Positions 7,518 to 16,181 of a DNA stretch of 64,000 nucleotides are shown here, in pieces (the stretch's first letter is position 1; the number at the start of each line of letters is the position of its first letter). This DNA is from CAWDBV01 sp963800705 (GTDB lineage Bacteria; Actinomycetota; Thermoleophilia; Solirubrobacterales; 70-9): positions 186,001 through 250,000 of the forward strand of contig CAWDBV010000007.1 of the NCBI GenBank assembly GCA_963800705.1. The letters run 5' to 3'. Under the pieces are notes generated by a model that saw nothing but the letters and a program-made list of their open reading frames with translations, was not told where the DNA came from and searched no databases. The position numbers and the translations under genes are program-made.

Positions 7518-8488
7518 TGCGCTGGGACGACCTCAAAGCCGACCAGAACGAGCAGATTCAGCTTCCCGGGATGGAGGGACCGGGGATGATCCGCACATTC
7601 GACGCCCCCGAGGCGCTCGGCGTCCGCTTCCACGAGGTGCACGCGAAGTCGGCGCTCAACCACGTCCCCGGTAACCGGCTGCCGTTCAGCTGGACGGTCA
7701 ATCCCTACCGGGGCTGCTCGCATGCCTGCGTCCAATGCTTCGCCCGCCCCACCCACACCTACCTCGACTTCAACGCCGGCCGCGACTTCGGCAAGGAGAT
7801 CGTCGTAAAGGTCAACGTCCCCGAGCTGCTGCGCGCCGAGCTCTCCCGGCCGAGCTGGGGGCGCGAGTCGGTTGCATTCGGAACCAACACGGACCCCTAC
7901 CAGTGGGTGGAGAGCAAGTACCGGTTGATGCCGCCGATGCTCGACGCACTCGCCGACACCCGCACTCCGGCTTCGGTCCTCACCCGCTCGCCGCTCGTCC
8001 TCCGCGATCTCGACCAATTCAAGCGGCTCAAAAATGCCTCGGAGATCAGCGTCAACTTCTCGGTCCCGACGATCGACGAGAAGGCATGGCGCGAGACCGA
8101 GCCGCACACGCCGCACCCGCGCAAGCGGCTCGAGGCGATGGCCGAGCTCAACGACGCCGGCATCCCCTCCGGGGTGCTGATCGCGCCGCTGATGCCGGGG
8201 ATCAACGACGATCCCGCCCAGGTCGAGGAGATCGTCGCGCTCGCCGACGAGGCCGGGGCGACCTTCATCGGCGGCATCTCGCTGCACCTGCGCCCGGGGG
8301 TGAAAGAGGTGTTCATGGAGTGGCTGCGGGCCAAGCGTCCCGAGCTCGTCGGCCGCTACGAGCGCCTCTACGAGGGCCGCGCCTACCTGGGCGCCGAGCA
8401 GCGGCGAAAGCTCGAGGCCCCGCTGCCGCGCAACCGCGGCGTCCGGCGCGGGCGCTTTGCCCGCAGCGGCTCGCGCGCCGCGGGCTAG
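7517..8488 (+). CDS. Radical SAM protein, spore-photolyase-like (Rv2578c family)
   Basis: The 323-residue protein has the radical SAM [4Fe-4S] motif C67-x3-C71-x2-C74 in GCSHACVQCFARPTHTYL, the signature of the Rv2578c/SplB-related family. Further conserved blocks are WTVNPYRG, FGTNTDPYQWVE and ISVNFSVPTID. The GTG at 7517 gives MRWDD, matching how family members begin; a TTG at 7499 would place the SOS box inside the gene. No Shine-Dalgarno is visible, so translation may be leaderless. A LexA box at the start suggests induction by DNA damage. True spore photoproduct lyase activity is not shown; the substrate of this subfamily is unknown. Confidence 0.88.
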   Translation: MRWDDLKADQNEQIQLPGMEGPGMIRTFDAPEALGVRFHEVHAKSALNHVPGNRLPFSWTVNPYRGCSHACVQCFARPTHTYLDFNAGRDFGKEIVVKVNVPELLRAELSRPSWGRESVAFGTNTDPYQWVESKYRLMPPMLDALADTRTPASVLTRSPLVLRDLDQFKRLKNASEISVNFSVPTIDEKAWRETEPHTPHPRKRLEAMAELNDAGIPSGVLIAPLMPGINDDPAQVEEIVALADEAGATFIGGISLHLRPGVKEVFMEWLRAKRPELVGRYERLYEGRAYLGAEQRRKLEAPLPRNRGVRRGRFARSGSRAAG

Positions 8489-9159
8489 CCCTGGACGCCT
8501 GTTGAGTCGTGGGGGGCGCCGACCGGCTTCGACTCCGGCGAGCCGCGCTGGCGGAGGAAGATCGCGAAGACCGCGAACGAACCGACGGCGAGGAACTCCG
8601 ACTGCCAGTTCTGCAGCGTCTGCTCCCAGAACTCGGCGCTGCCCCAATAGGAGAGCCAAGAGATCGTCTGCTCGCCGTGCGCTGCCTGCTCGTCGTTGTA
8701 AACGTTCCAGCCGGTGAGCGACTGCGCCACCCATGAGCCGAGGAAGATCGCGGACATGACGAGCAGCAGTGAGTTCGAATAGACCGCCGTCCTCCAGTCT
8801 CCGACCCTCGCCCAGGCGGGTGAATTTTTAGCGGCGTGCGGTCCGATCTTCTGCTCGCGGTCGGACTCGCCGCCGGCCTTGCGTAGTGGCTTGGATTCCG
8901 GCGAGCCGCGCTGCAGCAGCCAAACGGTGGCGAACATGAAGAGCATGAACTGCAGGTATTCCGACTGCCAGTTCTCCATCACCGCCTGCCCGAAGGCCGA
9001 GGAGGTGATGTAGGCGCCGAACGAAACCGGCTCCTCGCCGTGCTCGGCGAGGTCGTGGTTCTCGACGTAGTGGCCGGCGATCGCCTGCCCGCTGACCGCG
9101 GCCAGGAAGAGGCCGCCGAAGACGAGGCCGAGCGCGTTCTCGCGCAGGAAGCGCTTCAT
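8485..9159 (-). CDS. DUF6766-like membrane protein with internal duplication
   Basis: The 224-residue protein has four predicted membrane segments arranged as two similar halves. The first half has ENWQSEYLQFMLF then LLQRGSPESKPL; the second has QNWQSEFLAVGSF then FLRQRGSPESKPV. This points to a tandem duplication of a two-helix unit. The N-terminus MKRFLRENALGLVFGGLF is a typical start for DUF6766 proteins, an assignment from memory. Its ATG overlaps the stop of a 27-residue upstream ORF (ATGA), and its stop overlaps that of the convergent radical SAM gene. Function unknown. Confidence 0.85.
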   Translation of the reverse strand: MKRFLRENALGLVFGGLFLAAVSGQAIAGHYVENHDLAEHGEEPVSFGAYITSSAFGQAVMENWQSEYLQFMLFMFATVWLLQRGSPESKPLRKAGGESDREQKIGPHAAKNSPAWARVGDWRTAVYSNSLLLVMSAIFLGSWVAQSLTGWNVYNDEQAAHGEQTISWLSYWGSAEFWEQTLQNWQSEFLAVGSFAVFAIFLRQRGSPESKPVGAPHDSTGVQG

Positions 9160-9239
9160 CCGTGCGTGATCCCGACCACGAAGTAGAAGGCGATCACCGC
9201 GAAGACCATCACCAGGTAGATGACGAACAGCGCTCGCAC
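9156..9239 (-). CDS. Possible 27-residue single-span membrane peptide
   Basis: From a GTG at 9239 the minus strand encodes VRALFVIYLVMVFAVIAF followed by YFVVGITHG and a TGA that overlaps the ATG of the DUF6766-like gene (ATGA at 9156-9159). The product is one hydrophobic helix with a short basic N-terminus. No strong ribosome-binding site precedes the GTG and the frame stays open further upstream without an ATG, so the start is uncertain. The exact stop/start overlap and the clear membrane-helix composition argue for a real coupled small gene. Confidence 0.5.
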   Translation of the reverse strand: MRALFVIYLVMVFAVIAFYFVVGITHG

Positions 9240-9356
9240 CCGCTCTGCGTACCCGTTTTTGCCTTCCTGACTTTCTCTATCGGCTTTGCTAGAGTGCCGC
9301 GCCTCGTCCAATCCAGAGTAAGTCAGTCAACAATAACCGGAAGGGACAACAAGCTG

Positions 9357-10403
9357 ATGAGTAACGAAAAGCCGAAAAGGCGACCGCGCGCATTCGCGGC
9401 CAAGATGGGGGTCGCGGGCCTCGCGCTTGCAGCGACGCTCGGGATCGCCGCCTGCGGCAGCGATGACGACAGCGGCAGCGGTGGGGGTGGTGGCGGATCG
9501 GTCGATCTGGTCGCCTACTCGACCCCGCAGCAGGCATACGAAGAGGGCCTGATTCCCGCTTTCAAGGAAACGCCCGATGGCGAGGGCGCGGATGTGAGCA
9601 CCTCGTTCGGCGCATCCGGAGACCAGAGCCGCGCGGTCGAGTCCGGCCAGCCGGCCGACTACGTCTCGTTCTCGATCGAGCCCGACATGCAGCGCCTCGT
9701 TGATTCGGGCGACGTCGCCGCGGATTGGAACGCCGACACGTACAAGGGCAACGTCACCAACTCGGTGGTCGTCTTCATGACCCGTCCCGGGAATCCCGAG
9801 GGCATCAAGACCTGGGATGACCTGATCACCAAGGACGTCGAGATCATCGCGCCGAACCCGGCCACCTCCGGCGGAGCCCGCTGGAACATCATGGCCGCCT
9901 ACGGGTCGCAGATCGCTGCCGGGAAGACCCCCGAGCAGGCGCTTGACTTCGTCAAGCAGATCCTCGAGAACACCTCCGTACAGGACGACAGCGCCCGCGA
10001 TTCGCTGACGACGTTCCAAAGCGGCAAGGGCGACGTGCTGATCGGCTACGAGAACGAGGCCCTCCAGGCTCAGAAGGAGGGCGTCGAGCTCGAGATGGTG
10101 ATTCCCGACGACACGATCCTGATCGAGAACCCGGCGGCGGTCACGACCGAAGCCGATCCCGCGGCGCAGAAGCTGCTCGACTTCGCCAAGTCGGCGGAGG
10201 GGCAGACGCTGTTCGCCGAGAACTACTACCGGCCCGTCGACCCGGCCGTCCTGAAGCAGTTCCAGGCCGAGTTCCCGCAGCCCGCGGGGCTGTTCACGAT
10301 CGACGAGTTCGGTGGCTGGACGACGGTCGCCGACGAGTTCTTCGACGACCAGAACGGCAAGGTGTTCGAGCTCCAGCGCGAGCTGGGGAATCCGACGGAG
10401 TAG
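9357..10403 (+). CDS. sbp: Sulfate ABC transporter substrate-binding lipoprotein
   Basis: The 348-residue lipoprotein has a basic N-terminus, hydrophobic core and lipobox LGIAAC (Cys33). The mature protein has the sulfate-binding-protein signature PNPATSGGARWNIMAAYG, a close match to the CysP/Sbp family, plus LVAYSTPQQAYE near its start. The ATG at 9357 follows the ribosome-binding site GGAAGGGA (9339-9346). It is followed by two permeases and an ATPase on the same strand, making a complete uptake system for sulfate or thiosulfate. Confidence 0.93.
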   Translation: MSNEKPKRRPRAFAAKMGVAGLALAATLGIAACGSDDDSGSGGGGGGSVDLVAYSTPQQAYEEGLIPAFKETPDGEGADVSTSFGASGDQSRAVESGQPADYVSFSIEPDMQRLVDSGDVAADWNADTYKGNVTNSVVVFMTRPGNPEGIKTWDDLITKDVEIIAPNPATSGGARWNIMAAYGSQIAAGKTPEQALDFVKQILENTSVQDDSARDSLTTFQSGKGDVLIGYENEALQAQKEGVELEMVIPDDTILIENPAAVTTEADPAAQKLLDFAKSAEGQTLFAENYYRPVDPAVLKQFQAEFPQPAGLFTIDEFGGWTTVADEFFDDQNGKVFELQRELGNPTE

Positions 10404-10419
10404 TCGGGCCAGCGTCTGA

Positions 10420-11262
10420 ATGCCGCCACCGGCTGACACAGCCGTAGCCACACCGCCGAAGGCGGGCTTTCAGGCCCCCTTCGGCGGTGAGGCGCTCACC
10501 CGCGGCGTCGCGATGACCTGGATCACGGTGATCGTGATGATTCCGCTCGCCGCCGTCGTCCTCCGCTCCACCGAGGACGGCTTCAGCGCCTTCTGGACCG
10601 CGATCACCGAGCCCGAGGCCTGGGCCGCGATCAGACTGACGGTGATCTCGTCGCTGATCATCGTCGTCATCAACGCGGTGATGGGCACGCTGATCGCCTG
10701 GGTGCTGGTCCGCGACCACTTCCCGGGCAAGCGGTTCATGAACTCGCTCATCGACCTGCCGTTCGCGCTGCCGACGATCGTCGCCGGGCTGACGCTGCTC
10801 GCGCTCTACGGCGAGGACAGCCCGATCGGGATCTCCGTCGCCTACACGAAGGTCGCTGTGATCTTCGCGCTCCTCTTCGTCACGCTCCCGTTCGTCGTCC
10901 GCGCCGTGCAGCCGGTGCTGCTCGAGCTCGATCAGGAGATGGAGGAGGCCGCGGCCTCGCTCGGGGCCCCCAACAGGCGCATCTTCCGCAGCATCCTGCT
11001 GCCCAACCTCGCCCCGGCCATGATCGCCGGCTGCGCGCTCGCCTTCGCGCGCGCGATCGGCGAGTTCGGATCGCTGGTCCTGCTGACAGGCAACATCCCT
11101 TTCGACACGCAGGTCGCCTCCGTCTACATCTTCGGGCGGATCGAGAGCGACAACACGACCGCGGCTGCGGCGGTCTCGGTGCTGCTGCTCGCGATCTCGG
11201 TCGCGATGCTGTTCGCGCTCAACCTCTTCGGCCGCTGGAGGAGCCGCCATGAGCGAGCCTAG
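10420..11262 (+). CDS. cysT: Sulfate ABC transporter permease CysT/CysU
   Basis: The 280-residue inner-membrane permease has about six helices and the EAA-type loop EEAAASLGAPNRRIFRSILL that docks on the ATPase. Motifs such as DLPFALPTIVAGLTLLALYG and FARAIGEFGSLVLLTGNIP are characteristic of CysT. An N-terminal stretch of about 25 residues rich in Pro/Ala precedes the first helix. It begins 16 bp after the binding-protein gene and its end overlaps cysW by 14 nt. Confidence 0.93.
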   Translation: MPPPADTAVATPPKAGFQAPFGGEALTRGVAMTWITVIVMIPLAAVVLRSTEDGFSAFWTAITEPEAWAAIRLTVISSLIIVVINAVMGTLIAWVLVRDHFPGKRFMNSLIDLPFALPTIVAGLTLLALYGEDSPIGISVAYTKVAVIFALLFVTLPFVVRAVQPVLLELDQEMEEAAASLGAPNRRIFRSILLPNLAPAMIAGCALAFARAIGEFGSLVLLTGNIPFDTQVASVYIFGRIESDNTTAAAAVSVLLLAISVAMLFALNLFGRWRSRHERA

Positions 11263-12091
11263 CCGCCTCTCCAGGTACGGCCTCCGCGGAATCGCGATCT
11301 TCTATCTCGCCGCGCTGCTGATCGTGCCCGTGGTGATCATCTTCTTCAAGACCTTCGAGGACGGCATCGGGCCGCCGCTCGAGGCAATCACGAGCGCCGA
11401 CGGGCTGCACGCCTTCTGGCTCACGATCGTCTGCGTCGGAATCGCGGTGCCGCTCAACACGGTCTTCGGGATCATGACCGCGCTGGTTCTTGTCCGCCAC
11501 CAGTTCCGCGGCAAGGCGATCATGAACTCGGTCATCGACTTGCCGTTCGCGATCTCCCCCGTCGTGATCGGCCTCGCGCTGATCCTCGTCTACGGACAGG
11601 ACGGCTGGTTCGGCGGCTGGCTCGAGGACGCCGGGATCCAGGTCATCTTCTCGCTCCCGGGCATGGTGCTGGCGACGATCTTCGTCTCGCTGCCGTTCGT
11701 GGTCCGCGAGGTGATGCCCGTGCTGCAGGAGATCGGCACCGACCAGGAGCAGGCCGCGGAGACTCTCGGGGCGTCTCGCTGGCAGACCTTCTGGCGGGTG
11801 ACGCTTCCGGCGATCCGCTGGGGCGTCGTCTACGGCGTCGTGCTGGCGACCGCGCGGGCGCTCGGAGAGTTCGGTGCCGTCAGCGTGGTGTCCGGAAAGA
11901 TCTCCGGGCAGACCGAGACGCTGCCGCTCTTCGTCGAGAACGAGTTCACCAACTTCAACCTTGCCGGCGCCTACGCCGCCGCGATCGTGCTCGCGATCCT
12001 CGCCCTCGTCGTCCTCTTCTCGATGAACGCGCTGCGGCGCAACCCCGAGATCGACGAAGGCACCCATCTCGTCCCCTCAAAGGAGGCCTGA
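11249..12091 (+). CDS. cysW: Sulfate ABC transporter permease CysW
   Basis: The 280-residue permease is the CysT partner. Six membrane helices, the EAA loop EQAAETLGASRWQTFWRVTL, and ATARALGEFGAVSVVSGKI with QTETLPLFVENEF are typical of CysW. The ATG at 11249 lies within the end of cysT, so the two are translationally coupled. The C-terminal codons contain AAAGGAGG, the ribosome-binding site of cysA. Confidence 0.93.
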   Translation: MSEPSRLSRYGLRGIAIFYLAALLIVPVVIIFFKTFEDGIGPPLEAITSADGLHAFWLTIVCVGIAVPLNTVFGIMTALVLVRHQFRGKAIMNSVIDLPFAISPVVIGLALILVYGQDGWFGGWLEDAGIQVIFSLPGMVLATIFVSLPFVVREVMPVLQEIGTDQEQAAETLGASRWQTFWRVTLPAIRWGVVYGVVLATARALGEFGAVSVVSGKISGQTETLPLFVENEFTNFNLAGAYAAAIVLAILALVVLFSMNALRRNPEIDEGTHLVPSKEA

Positions 12092-12093
12092 AA

Positions 12094-13086
12094 ATGGCAA
12101 TTGCTGTTGAAAACGTGACCAAGCGCTTTGGCGACTTCGTCGCTCTCGATGAGGTATCCGTGGACGTTCCCGACGGCGGTCTCACCGCGCTGCTCGGGCC
12201 GTCGGGTAGCGGAAAGTCGACCCTGCTCCGCGTGATCGCCGGGCTCGAGAAGCCCGACACCGGAAGGGTGCTGATCTCCGGCCAGGACGCCACCAAGGTC
12301 TCGGTCCAGGACCGCAACGTCGGCTTCGTGTTCCAGCACTACGCCGCCTTCAAGCACATGACGGTGTTCGACAACGTCGCCTTCGGCCTCAAGATCCGCG
12401 GCCGCTCCGACGCCGAGATCCGCGACCGCGTCGATGAGCTGATCGCGCTCGTCCACCTGCGGGGGTTCGAGAAACGCTTCCCGAACCAGCTCTCCGGCGG
12501 CCAGCGCCAGCGCATGGCACTCGCGCGGGCGCTCGCGGTCGAGCCGCGCGTGCTGCTGCTCGACGAGCCGTTCGGCGCCCTCGACGCGCGGGTTCGCAAG
12601 GAGCTCCGCATCTGGCTGCGCCGCCTCCACGACGAGGTCCATGTGACGACGATCTTCGTCACCCACGACCAGGAGGAGGCGATGGACGTCGCCGAGCAGA
12701 TCGTCGTGATGAGCGACGGCCGCATCGAGCAGACCGGCGACCCCAAGCAGATCTACGAGCACCCGGCGACCGAGTTCGTGATGGGCTTCGTCGGCCCCGC
12801 CCACCAGCTCGGCGACGCGTGGGTCCGGCCGCACGACGTCGAGGTTCTCCACCAGCCCAACGGGCAGACGATCGAGGCGACGGTGGATCGCGTCGTCCAT
12901 CTGGGCTTCGAGGTCCGGGTCGAGCTGACGCTCACCGACGGCGAGCACTTCTCGGTGCAGCTGACCCGCGACGAGATCGACCGCCTCCAGCTCTCCGAAG
13001 GCCAAACGGTCTACGCGCGCCCCGCCCGCACCCGCGTCTTCAGCGGCGACGGGCACCCGGCCCCCGCCGCGATCGAAACGGGCTAG
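12094..13086 (+). CDS. cysA: Sulfate ABC transporter ATPase CysA
   Basis: The 330-residue ATPase energises the transporter. Walker A GPSGSGKST is at about residues 35-43, the Q-loop VFQHYAAFKHM follows, the ABC signature LSGGQRQR is near 131 and Walker B VLLLDEPFGALD follows. The C-terminal third is a TOBE-like regulatory domain with AWVRPHDVEV. The ATG is only 2 bp after cysW and has a strong AAAGGAGG. No sulfate-assimilation enzymes are nearby. Confidence 0.94.
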   Translation: MAIAVENVTKRFGDFVALDEVSVDVPDGGLTALLGPSGSGKSTLLRVIAGLEKPDTGRVLISGQDATKVSVQDRNVGFVFQHYAAFKHMTVFDNVAFGLKIRGRSDAEIRDRVDELIALVHLRGFEKRFPNQLSGGQRQRMALARALAVEPRVLLLDEPFGALDARVRKELRIWLRRLHDEVHVTTIFVTHDQEEAMDVAEQIVVMSDGRIEQTGDPKQIYEHPATEFVMGFVGPAHQLGDAWVRPHDVEVLHQPNGQTIEATVDRVVHLGFEVRVELTLTDGEHFSVQLTRDEIDRLQLSEGQTVYARPARTRVFSGDGHPAPAAIETG

Positions 13087-13100
13087 CCAAGGGGACTGAT

Positions 13101-13173
13101 CGAGCCGGCGAGGGTCGGGCTGTGCTGCCGAGGACGAGCGGCATCTGCGCGGCTTCATACCCTCGCCGGCTCG
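13101..13173. repeat. Perfect 15-bp inverted repeat between cysA and tRNA-Lys
   Basis: CGAGCCGGCGAGGGT (13101-13115) is perfectly complementary to ACCCTCGCCGGCTCG (13159-13173), separated by 43 nt that can fold further through TGCCG/CGGCA. It begins 15 bp after the cysA stop. There is no T-run. It could be the cys operon terminator, a structured small RNA, or a palindromic repeat. A second short hairpin, GGTCGG-CGCC-CCGACC (13202-13217), lies between it and the tRNA. Confidence 0.7.
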
Positions 13174-13234
13174 GTGAGTATCAGGCGCCCGCGCGGCACC
13201 GGGTCGGCGCCCCGACCGCCTCTACGATTCGCGG

Positions 13235-13307
13235 GCGCCCTTAAGTCAACGGGTTAGACGTGCAGACTTTTAATCTGCGAGACCCGGTTCGAGTCCGGGA
13301 GGGCGCA
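13235..13307 (+). tRNA. tRNA-Lys (anticodon UUU)
   Basis: A 73-nt cloverleaf: acceptor stem GCGCCCT/AGGGCGC with discriminator A, anticodon stem GCAGA/TCTGC with loop CTTTTAA, giving anticodon TTT at 13269-13271, and T-arm CCCGG-TTCGAGT-CCGGG. The 3' CCA is not encoded. It lies 3 bp from the stop of the convergent SBBP-repeat gene. Confidence 0.97.
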
Positions 13308-13310
13308 CTG

Positions 13311-16181
13311 CTATTTGGCGACGTACTTGCCGCGCCGCAGGAGCGTGTTGACCGCTCCCTTGATGCCGAAATCATCGATCGCGAGGCGGCCTTCTACGAG
13401 ACGGAAGGTGGTCGAGCGGAGCCTGCCCTTGCAGCGGTCGAGGGTGAGCCACTCGGTGCCGCGCACCGTCGCCGAGCCGCGGAATCCCGTCGTCTTGAAG
13501 CGACCGTTGCCCTTGCCCCACAACTGGCGGGTGCTCGAGGCCGATGCGCGGGCGAGCGGACCGGCTGAGGCCGAGGTTGCGCGCTTGGGCTTCTTGGCCT
13601 TCCGGTTCCCGCCCGTGCATTTGAGCGGCTCGACCAGCTTCGCCTCCAGCAGGCAGCCGACGCTGCCGCCCTGGTTGACCTGGAAGAGGCCGTCCCAGAA
13701 GGTCGCTGACTCAATCGCCCCGTCGCACTGCTGGGCGGTGATCTTCACGAACCCGTTGCGAGCGTCGACGATCGAGCCGACCGGTATCACGCGGATCTGC
13801 TCGAGCGGCACGAATCCGCCGCTGCCCGGAACCTGGACGAGGACCGTGCCGCCCGCCGGCTCGGCGATCACGCCGCTGGCGAAGATGGGCGCCGGGGCCG
13901 CGGCAGCAGCAGCGGCGGGAGGCGGAGATGGTGCAGGCGCGGGCGCCGGGGCGAGCTTCGTGATGAAGCCGTCGTTGAGGCCACCGCCCCCGTGGGTACT
14001 GTCGTAGGCGCCGGGCGAGGTCGGGAAGTCACTGGAGGCGGTGGAGCCGGTGACGTAGGCGTTGCCGGAGGGATCGAGGGCCACACCGTCCGTAAAGTCC
14101 GAGCCCGTCCCCCCGAGGTAGGTCCCAACGAGGAAATCGGCCGCCCCGTCCGCGGCGGGGCGAAGCTTGGCGAGGTAGCCATCCTGGCCACCGCTGTAGC
14201 CGGGATCGAACCCGGCAGCGGCGGGCAGGTCGGTGGAGAATGTGAGGCCGGTGAGGTAGGCGTCGCCGGCACCGTCCACGGCAAGCCCGGTCCCGAAGTC
14301 GGTCGAGTTGCCGCCGAAGAAGGTCGAGTAGGCGCGCGTGTTCCCAGCTGCGTTAATCACCTGCAGGAAGGCGTCGTATCCGCCATCGAGCGTCGTGTCG
14401 TAGGCGCCCGAGCTGACGTTGAAGTTGGCGCTGTTGGTGCGGCCCGTGACATAGGCCCGACCGCCGGCGTCGACGGCCAGGTCGGTGGCGAGTTCGTCGT
14501 TGCCGATCCCGCCGATGAATCCCGAGTAGACGAGGCCGCCCGTGCCCGCGGCGGGGTCGAGCTTGCTGAGGAAGCCATCCTGAGGTCCCGTGCTGCCGAC
14601 GTTGCCGTGGACGAAGTCGAAGGTGTCGGTCGCCTCGAACGTTGGGTACTCGCTCCCGGGGCTGGCGGCAGCGGCGCCGGTGAGGTAGATGTCGCCGGCT
14701 GCGTCGCCCTCTATCGCCTGCGCCTGATCCAGGCCGCCGCCCCCGACGTAGGTCGAGTAGTTGAGGTCAGCCGCGCCGGCGCCCGCCGGATCAAGCCGGG
14801 TGACGAAGACGTCGCTGCCTCCGTTGAAGGTGGTGTCGTATGCGGGAAGCTCCGTGCCGGGCACCCCGTCGGTGGTTGGGAAGTCGGCCGAGATCGCGTA
14901 CCCGGCGACCACGAGCCCGCCGGAGTCGAACTGGACGTCCAGGCCGCTGTCGCCGGCGGTGCCGCCGAGGTAGGTCGAGTAAACGAGGTCGCCAGTTCCG
15001 CCGCCGGCGGGGTCGAGGATCGTCGCGTAGGCGTCGACGTTCGTGTTGTAGCTCTCATCGAACGCGCCGGAGGTCGTGGGGAAGTCGGTCGAGGTCGTCT
15101 GCCCAGTGACCGCGAGCTCACCTGTGCTGGTGTCGAGATCGAGATTCTCGGCGGTGTCGTTGCCGTCGGTTCCGCCGAAGTAGGTCGAGTACTCGAGATC
15201 GGTGCCGCCCGGGTTCAACTTGCTGACAACGACGGTCTGGCCGGCAGCCGGATCGGTCTCGTCGTATGCCCCCGTCGTCGTCGGGAAATCCGTCGCGTGG
15301 GTCCAGCCGCCTACGTAGGCGGCGCGAGTCGCCGGGTCGACCTCGATGTCGTGGATCGTGTCGCCGAGTGTGCCGCCGAGAAAAGTCGAGTAGCCGAGCA
15401 CCTGCGGATCGATGACCAGCGGCTCGGTGCGGTCGTATGCGCCGAGGCGGAACGAGACCGTCCTGCCATCGATCTCGAAAGCCGCCTCGACGCCATGCCG
15501 CTCCCCGCCGATCCGCTGGAAGGCGACCGGAGCACGCTGCCGCACTGTGCGGCTCGATGCCCCGACCAGCAGGTCGCCGTTCGCCGCCAGGCGCAGCGAG
15601 TCGGCTCCCTCGATCCGCATCCGGATCCGGTTCGCATCGGCCCCCGGCGCGAGACGGAAGTCGTATTCGAGCTGGCCCTGGCGCCCGTACCAGTCGACGT
15701 CGACCCCCGGATAGACGCCGCTGTAGCGGACCCGCTCGTAGGCCGGGATCCCGGTCTTCCAGTTCGAGGGGTCGTCGCCGACGAGGCTGTTGACCTCACC
15801 CGGGAGGCGGTCGATTCCGGCCACCGGCGCCGACCGGTCGGCCCCCGCGAGGCCCATGCGCAGCACGTGCGCGCCCCCGTCGGGGGTCTCGAGATCGAGC
15901 ACCGCTCCCTCCCCTGTCAGAAAGAGGCTGTAGCCGCTGCCGCGGCTAATGAAGTCGGCCCGCCGGTCGGTGCGGCCGTTGTTTGCCTCGAAGCTGAGCG
16001 GCAGCGAGCCGTAGTCAGCGGCCGCGCGCGACCGCTCGCCGGCGTCCAAACCGGGGGGCGGTGCATGGATCGCGCTCGCGAACGCAAGCGCCAGCAGCGC
16101 CGAGAGCAGTAGGCCTCCCAGCGCCAAACCAGCCTCAACCCTGCGGCCGCCTGCGGCGGCGGAAGTATGAGCCTCCCTCAT
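13311..16181 (-). CDS. SBBP-repeat exported protein with FecR-like C-terminal domain
   Basis: A 956-residue protein with an N-terminal hydrophobic signal or anchor (LALGGLLLSALLALAFASAI, about residues 16-35). Next comes a DUF7948-like beta domain (LPLSFEANNGRTD; GVYPGVDVDWYG) and seven repeats of the YSTFLGG/YSTYFGG type spaced about 55-65 residues, as in SBBP beta-propellers. A Pro/Ala linker (PAPAPAPSPPP) leads to a C-terminal domain with VGSIVDARNGFVKIT, CTGGNRKAKKPK and ATVRGTEWLTLDRC, resembling FecR-like modules seen in Solirubrobacterales. The ATG at 16181 is chosen because it overlaps the stop of the upstream ORF (TGATG). Probably a surface protein; ligand unknown. Confidence 0.88.
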   Translation of the reverse strand: MREAHTSAAAGGRRVEAGLALGGLLLSALLALAFASAIHAPPPGLDAGERSRAAADYGSLPLSFEANNGRTDRRADFISRGSGYSLFLTGEGAVLDLETPDGGAHVLRMGLAGADRSAPVAGIDRLPGEVNSLVGDDPSNWKTGIPAYERVRYSGVYPGVDVDWYGRQGQLEYDFRLAPGADANRIRMRIEGADSLRLAANGDLLVGASSRTVRQRAPVAFQRIGGERHGVEAAFEIDGRTVSFRLGAYDRTEPLVIDPQVLGYSTFLGGTLGDTIHDIEVDPATRAAYVGGWTHATDFPTTTGAYDETDPAAGQTVVVSKLNPGGTDLEYSTYFGGTDGNDTAENLDLDTSTGELAVTGQTTSTDFPTTSGAFDESYNTNVDAYATILDPAGGGTGDLVYSTYLGGTAGDSGLDVQFDSGGLVVAGYAISADFPTTDGVPGTELPAYDTTFNGGSDVFVTRLDPAGAGAADLNYSTYVGGGGLDQAQAIEGDAAGDIYLTGAAAASPGSEYPTFEATDTFDFVHGNVGSTGPQDGFLSKLDPAAGTGGLVYSGFIGGIGNDELATDLAVDAGGRAYVTGRTNSANFNVSSGAYDTTLDGGYDAFLQVINAAGNTRAYSTFFGGNSTDFGTGLAVDGAGDAYLTGLTFSTDLPAAAGFDPGYSGGQDGYLAKLRPAADGAADFLVGTYLGGTGSDFTDGVALDPSGNAYVTGSTASSDFPTSPGAYDSTHGGGGLNDGFITKLAPAPAPAPSPPPAAAAAAAPAPIFASGVIAEPAGGTVLVQVPGSGGFVPLEQIRVIPVGSIVDARNGFVKITAQQCDGAIESATFWDGLFQVNQGGSVGCLLEAKLVEPLKCTGGNRKAKKPKRATSASAGPLARASASSTRQLWGKGNGRFKTTGFRGSATVRGTEWLTLDRCKGRLRSTTFRLVEGRLAIDDFGIKGAVNTLLRRGKYVAK

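Noticed and set aside
9253..9300. A -35/-10 promoter pair upstream of the sulfate operon
   Set aside because: TTGCCT and several TA-rich hexamers occur, but none at a convincing spacing.
13202..13217. Short hairpin GGTCGG/CCGACC as a terminator for cysA
   Set aside because: No T-run and a loop of four; too small to claim on its own, so it is only mentioned with the larger inverted repeat.
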